In this document: one piece after another, positions 57,853 through 64,000 of the stretch | Layout: each line of letters starts with the position of its first letter | How positions within the stretch are numbered: the first letter of the stretch is position 1 | From: Jacaranda mimosifolia | Taxonomy: Eukaryota > Streptophyta > Magnoliopsida > Lamiales > Bignoniaceae | Length of the DNA: 64,000 nt | Assembly: GCA_018894105.1 (NCBI GenBank) | Contig: CM032131.1 | Span: forward strand, 2,630,501-2,694,500 | Reading direction: 5' to 3' | Notes under the pieces: model-generated | Database searches by the model: none | What the model saw: the letters and a program-made list of their open reading frames with translations, nothing else | Told to the model about the DNA's origin: nothing | Program-made: the position numbers and the translations under genes

Positions 57853-60100
57853 TAGGTTAAAGAAAACCTACGCTATGCTAGGATATGATCCTTGGAGTGT
57901 GAAATTCTTGGTTGGGATAATGGTCAACATTAAGGAAGTGAAAGATTATGATCGAGATGGCCAACCAGTGGATAACCTCTTACTTCTGGTGTGTCGGGCA
58001 TATGATCGTATAGTTATTGAGAAGGATGATACTGCTTGGAATTATAGTGTTATGTGAGTAATATCTATGAAGGTTGAATTTGATGAGCAGATGACTATTT
58101 TGGGAAGAATTGTTTTTAGTGAGTAAAGAGTTATTTTGAAAATCAACATTGTGCAAGCAATAGTTGTGGTAGTTGTATCTAACAAGTAGAGGATCATTCT
58201 AGGAAGATATGCATTTGGTAAGCAAAAGATTACCTTGGGATGAATAAATGCCTTACACATGCTTATGGATGAGATTTCAGTGGTGTAGTTACACTAGGAA
58301 AGATTATTGTGACAATAGTGGAGATGATTTGAATGACTATTGATGACATTGGGATGAAGACGAGAAAATCGCAAGATGGACAACATTGTAAATGTAAGGA
58401 GAGAAGTGTAATGTTAACCATGAGATATGATACTTATGAAGTGATTATTGAAAATCGAGAGGAAAACTAATGTGTTGATAATGAAATTGATCAGTGCGAG
58501 TATAGATTAGCACTGAATGGGAGAAAAAGGGGAAAGATTCTCTAGGAGACATAGAGTTGTAAGAAATCCCATTATAAAACCATGGAACGGTTTAACACCT
58601 ACCTTAGTATACAAGTCACTTAGGCAACAAGTACGAGAAATTGAAAGGAAGAAATTACAAATAAGGACATTGAAATAGCTAAAGAGTGAGTTGGAAAGGT
58701 TAAACAAGAAAAATGAGATAAAAGGGTAATACTGGTACAGTAGAAGGAAAGCATGAATAGGGAGTGAAATCAGTATCTAATAAGATATGTTCCCTATATC
58801 AAACTTGAAAATATATGATAAGTGGATGAAGAGTATGAACCTGTATCTTGGAAATAGGAAACCACAACATGAATCTTAATGATGGGAATCTGAAAATTAT
58901 GAGCTATAAAAACTAAGAAATATTTGAAAATGATTAGATATATTCCCAGAACAATCATTGTATGATTCAATATTCTAGTGAAGTCAAGCATGTGACTCCT
59001 CGAATTTCAAAAAGATGAAATGTGGGAAAAATATCATGTGTAAATGTGTTCTGCGAGATTTTAGATTTACAAATTAAGGATTATCTTGAACAGAGCTACA
59101 TTTGATAATTAAGAGGTCCTTTAGGTTGATTAATATTTGATGAATACTAGTGCACGAATCATGAAAAATTAGTTTGTGTAGTTGCAATATGAAGGTAGTG
59201 GAGAAGAGGTGTAGTTCTGAAGACCTAAAGGGAGAAAGATGATTTTGATGAAGGTAAAATAATAATGGCCTGAATGTATAGAAGATATAGTATATTAATA
59301 GAAGTCGTGAAGGATAATGAAAAGAGGAGAGGGGTAAGGAATGCAGATTGAAAGGGAACAAGCTAAATAGAAGATATTTGAAGAGAGGTCTCAAAGCTAG
59401 ACCAAACTAGAATACCAAAAGATGATTGGACAAAGCAAGAATCTGTTTGGGCAAGTAGTAGTAACTCTAATAGGCCCTAAAGGCATAATAGATGGTTAAA
59501 TGAAATACGAAAACATTATGGAATCTGCGAAGTAAGGCTATCAGGAATAAATCAGCGATAGAGAGAGAAGGTGGAAAGAATAAGGATGAGAAAAAAGAAA
59601 AGAGAAAGAAAATGAGAAAAAAAGAATACATGATAGAATGTTTACTAATATTAAGGATTAGTGAGAAGAGGCTACCAGGCACGTACATATATATACATAA
59701 TGAAATTGCTTTTGGATACCATAATTGTAGATGCCAGAATTAGTATACTCAAAACAACAACTATCTTAACCTAGTTGTGATCTTCTTATCGAAAGCTAAG
59801 TTATCTGTTAGCTTAGCAACCATCTCATAAACACCATATGCAGAAGAAGAAAAGTAGGGAAAAAGGGGAATCTCTGATGTTAACGCTAACCTGAACACTA
59901 ATCAAGTTCTAACATGTCTTGTGTTTAGAAAATTGTATATATATATATATATATATATTTTGAATCTTGTGCAATAAGAATTGACAAAGATGGAGCACTA
60001 ATTAATAAACCTCTTATTAAACATTACAGATAAGTGCGGCCTATAAAATTGAAAGGTCTTGCAGCCTCCTGAGTGGCGTTGCAAAAACTAACCCCAATGT
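57853..60100 (+). other. Internal region of the putative large retrotransposon derivative
   Basis: Purine-rich on the plus strand with no gag or pol motif. A 72-codon frame beginning just before it (57839-58057) is not recognised. A purine tract AAAAAGGGGAATCTC at about 59857-59871 followed by TGTTAACG is an alternative 3' LTR start. (TA)n at about 59936-59959. Confidence 0.35.
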
Positions 60101-63100
60101 TGTAACACACCAAACAGTAAAATGTAAATGTGAGAAGAAAAATTAAAATTTAAGTTATATATTTATAATTAAGATTTAAAGGAATTAAACTAACGAAAAT
60201 ATTTAGGGAAGACAAAATAATAAGAAAATAGTTAAATAAAAATTTAAAACAATAAGGGCTCTAGTGGGTATTATAGAACTTAGAGGACTAGAAAATTAAT
60301 TAAACTGGGCCTAATTGCCAAGATTTCAAAAGTTATGAGGGCTAATGTGTAACAAATGAAAATTTAGGGGACTTAATTAGAACTCGGGGGCCAATCTATA
60401 AAGCGGTTAAGAGTTGGAGGATTGCATTGAAATCGGTGGAATTCTTGGAGTTCGGTTGTAATTAGGCAAAAGATGATTTATACATAAAATTGAAGGACAA
60501 AATTTTATCTAATTCTCACAAAGGCACCCACACCATCCCAAGCTCGGTTTTCTATCCTTTCACCTCAAAATTGAATTCCAATCCAATAACACCTTCCTTA
60601 CCTCGCGATGATCACTTCCACACCAAAAACTTTGAAAAACAACCGAAGCAAATGGGATAAACTGGTGACCGTCGGAGAAGGTAGACGGTAGGGATGCAAA
60701 CGAGCCAAACTGAGCCAAGCATTGACTATTTTTTTAGGCTCGAGCTGGAGCTCGAATCAAATGTATATCGAGCTCGAGCTCGACGAGCTCAAGAAATTGA
60801 GGCTCGAGCTCGGCTCGAACACTTGTTCGGGCTCGGTTTGATTCATTAGACTCGAACTCACAATCAAGTTATAAGCTCGAGTTCGGCTCGGGCTTGAAAA
60901 ATTAAATTATTTTATAAAATTTTTTAAAATCAATATATTTTATTATATTTTTTTATAAAATCAACTTATAGGCTCGAGTTCGGCTCGGGTTCGAGCTCGA
61001 AAAGTTAAATTATTTTATAAAAAAATTTAAAATTAATATATTTTATTATATTTTTTTAATAAAAAATATAGGCTCGCGAGCCTTGTGAACAAGAATTATT
61101 TGGCTCAAGCTCGAATCGAAACTTACATGAACTCAAACACTTTTCTAGCCAACTCGTCAGGCTCGCGAGCTGGCTCAGTTCGTTTGCATCCCTAGTGGTG
61201 ACGGGTTACTGGGTTTGGTTGGCTGAAATGAGAAATTGGTGGGTGGGTTGTGTTGTGTTGGGCTTGATGTGAGGAGTGTAGTGGTAGGTTTAATTTGAAA
61301 TTCAGTGGCCAGAAGAGGGATAATCGACGACAAGAAGGGGGCGGTGGCGCTAGGGTAGTTTTCAGCGAAATTCGCTAGCGATGAGAGAGGGAAAAGGGAA
61401 ATTGATAGAGGGGTTTTGTTGGGCTCATCAAGGCACGTCTTTGGGTAGGTCAATTTAAACTCCGCTAGCGGATAGCGTTGCTCTAGCAACCTTAATATAG
61501 AAAACTCAAAATCTCATTCTGAACTCATTGGGACTAGAACTGAACCTTGAGTTGGATTCGAACCCAGTTCAATTGGGTAAATTTTGATTTAATCGATTGA
61601 TTTACCTTAAATTGATTGGGTTGAAATTTAAATTAATTTGGGATTAGATTGGACTTTAATTTAGATAGAATAATCCTATTGGTAAGACTTTAATTATAAG
61701 ATTTTAATTATAAATCTAAGTATTGACTGTGGATTGGTATGAACTTAGTTAAAATAGTTAAATTGAGTTAGCACAATCGAAAAGGCTAAAATTATAAACT
61801 TACAATGATAATTGATTTAGAAATTTAATTAGTTAAGTTAAATGAATTAACTGTGCTAATGTTAGGAGCTATAATAACATTAATCATAGACACTAAACAG
61901 TAGTTACATCCTCGTTCGGCTACTGTTTATAAAATAAAAAATAAAAGAACATTCCTAAAACACTATACGCAATATAAATTAATGTAAGGAATGTAATTCT
62001 ATCAAAACCAGTTCTCTTATACTGCATTTTAAATGAAAATAGGTGACACGGACACAGACGTGACAAGTGCATATGAGGTGGTCGTCACATGAGAGTTTTA
62101 TGTTAGTTTATACTAACTTTCTTTGTTGGGAAAAACATATTTATTTGTATTATGTCCTTGTCGCTTGATTCTATTCGTATTGAGATTCAAAGGTTGATGT
62201 TTGTTCGATCTATACTGATTTTTAATTCGCGTGTTGAATCTGATTGTTTGTCTGAACTATTCTTCTTGCCTAAAATTCTTGAGCTGTTATTATCCCAATT
62301 CTCAATCTTACTTAATAAAATTTCTTCTCTTATGTATATATATTAGTAAATATATCACTTGCGCTTGACCAGTTCTTTGTTAGAAACTCTCATTCATTTA
62401 TGCCATATTGACTTTCGATCTTTGCATTGCTCTTGATAGTCCAGTTGTACTTTTCTTTTTCTTTACATGTGATTCTTAATCTGTTCTTACTTGAATTCCT
62501 TACCCAATTTGAGTTATTGCATCTGCAATACGAACATCATACTTCCATAAGTTTTGATAAATAAACGGTTTGTGAAACTTTATCACACATCGCCCTTTCT
62601 TCACTGCTTGCAACTCCTGTTGATTTATGACTATGTTATTTTATTTGAAATTGGGTGATTGTGTGCAAAAACTGAGAAATGAATTTGAGATATATTTTCC
62701 ATTATCGCCATGACTATTACCTGGAAATGAATCTAATATTGATTTATTGAGTACTGCTAATCATGGAAAATTGACGAGTTAAGTTAAATGCTATTGGATG
62801 CTTATATTATATTGATTACTGAATATCCTTGGGGATGAGCTCTGGGATCGGCTTTGGGAGATGGACGGGGCGGAACGAACCAACAACGACTGATCCTCTA
62901 GTTGATACACTTTTAAGTACATCTGGCTTCATAGTCAGCTGGAGGTAGTTGGCTATGAGGGGATGAGGCATGCAACTTGCCATGTCTACTAGTTTGGTTA
63001 ACTATCCAAGCCGATCACTCGGGATTAGAGGGATAAGGATTTTTTTATTTTTGAAAGTGGAGGGATAAAGTAGGAGAATCACCAATAGCTAGTTTTACGA

Positions 63101-63719
63101 AAGTATTATTGATATATCATCTATTTATTATTCTGTCTCGGCCGTCGTATTCATTTGTCTGTGTTCTACTTGGTATGTCAACTATAGCCGCTATTGTTCT
63201 CAATTGATTTAGTATTTACTGTTTTGCTATCATTATGTATTCTCAAGTAGCGAGTTTTGCTAGAGTATTCCTAATTTATTATCAACCGTGGTGTGCTTAT
63301 TCTCTGTTGATTCAGTACTTATGAACTCTTTACTAGTCTGTGTATTTGTGTTGGTCATTCTCTAACTACTCACTAAGTCATTTGGACTTATAATTTTGTA
63401 TTGTCTCATCCTGTTCTTTTCCCAAACAAGGACAAGGACCCGTATGAGCCATACAAAAGTTGTCCCTGATAGTACATATTAATTTTGCTTTGATGTAAAT
63501 AAATAACGTTAGAAACTTCTGAGGCTTTCTTGTTTTATAGTATGTTGAAAGCATTCCTTTTAGACGTAATAGTTTTGTACATGTGTGGAACACTAATAGC
63601 CAACGCTTATAAAGTACTCTTCCTCCAATATATTTGGGTTTATCCGAGTGATTAGAGATGCATGACTGATAGTAGTGGCACTCTGACTAAAGACACACAT
63701 CTCTGGCCGAGGCGCTACA
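60101..63719 (+). repeat. LTR-like sequence, right copy
   Basis: Begins TGTAACACACCAAACAG and ends GGCCGAGGCGCTACA. It resembles 54464-57836 at the landmarks given there (for example CCGATCACTCGG near 63012, and a TGAGGCATGCAACTTGCCATG patch near 62964). It contains the MITE at 60689-61194. No gene is seen. Confidence 0.35.
60689..61194. mobile_element. hAT-like MITE, 506 bp, rich in GGCTCGAGC words
   Basis: Terminal inverted repeat TAGGGATGCAAACGA at 60689 and its complement ending at 61194. The inside is dominated by GAGCTCGAGCTCG, GGCTCGAGTTCGGCTCGGG and AT-rich runs, with a tandem duplication of about 100 bp (60869 to 61070). Flanks GTAGACGG and GTGGTGACGG are only partly alike, so the target duplication is diverged or absent. 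Confidence 0.75.
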
Positions 63720-64000
63720 AATGCATTCTCTAAGTCGAGAAAATTTAGAAGAGGACACTTAGGAACGAAGGCATTTGATAAATGTTGAGGAAGTGACACC
63801 AAACGAATTGGTGAATCCAGCGGCGAGATGAGATCATAGAATGGATGGTTGCAATATGGAAGCAATTCATGCAATCCCGTTAGCAATAAGGTCAAATGAA
63901 GAATTTCGAAGAAAGTGAAGAACCTCCGAAGTTTGGAACTCTAGCACACTTGCTTAAGTTCCAACACCCCCAATGTTTATAGATGAATTGGATCACCAAA
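63720..64000. other. Right edge of window
   Basis: No recognised gene. Minus-strand open frames of 70-100 codons around 63378-63895 have no known motif. Confidence 0.4.

Noticed and set aside
57839..58057. 72-codon frame after the primer-binding-like site as gag
   Set aside because: It does not resemble gag and no zinc knuckle follows, so it was left as unrecognised internal sequence.
59074..59688. Minus-strand frames rich in Leu, Phe and Ser
   Set aside because: They come from the purine-rich plus strand (polypyrimidine on the other strand) and show no domain.
61175..61489. Minus-strand 104-codon frame as a gene
   Set aside because: It starts inside the MITE end, is Pro/Ser/Thr-rich low-complexity and lies in the LTR-like sequence; no known domain.

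Overview
The window is nuclear DNA of a flowering plant, most likely a eudicot. The evidence is a plant type I (M-alpha) MADS-box gene, an intron-rich plant short-chain dehydrogenase gene (DHRS12-like), and LTR retrotransposon lineages that are characteristic of plants. Base composition is mostly AT-rich. Only two host genes are convincing, and both are on the minus strand: the MADS gene (2859-3646) and the ten-exon dehydrogenase (50456-53681). Nearly everything else is nested repeat sequence.

Layout. 1-5249: a degenerate AT-rich satellite-like repeat (units about 155-240 bp) surrounding the MADS gene. 5250-16215: a complete but decayed Ty3/gypsy element of the TAT type (element 1), minus strand, with CCCCC target duplications, inserted in the satellite. 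16298-22150: a Ty1/copia remnant, minus strand, in the same satellite, carrying a large inverted duplication of its own 5' end centred on a small MITE. 22545-22665: a decayed fragment of the dehydrogenase last exon. 23293-28062: a chromodomain-type Ty3/gypsy remnant, plus strand. 28244-46635: a nest. A Mutator-like non-autonomous element (A) is interrupted by a gag-only LTR element (28944-33020) and by a second copy of its own family (B, 33341-46376). B is in turn interrupted by a younger TAT element of the same family as element 1 (element 2, 33996-44726) and by a foldback element (45186-45981). 46641-50200: a very AT-rich gene-free stretch. 50456-53681: the dehydrogenase gene. 54464-63719: old sequence that looks like a large retrotransposon derivative with LTR-like ends of more than 3 kb, and a hAT-like MITE inside it.

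How the parts work together. The two TAT elements carry gag-protease-RT-RNase H-integrase on the minus strand and an extra antisense, intron-containing ORF on the plus strand. That ORF has its own TATA-like box in element 1. Their coding frames are broken mainly at codons that fit C-to-T decay (CAG to TAG, TGG to TAG, CGA to TGA), as expected for heavily methylated DNA. The inverted copia duplication is a natural candidate source of hairpin RNA. The host genes are independent of each other: one encodes a transcription factor of the reproductive (endosperm/gametophyte) class, the other an NAD(P)-dependent oxidoreductase.

All family assignments come from reading motifs by eye. LTR identities and unit lengths were counted by eye and are approximate.
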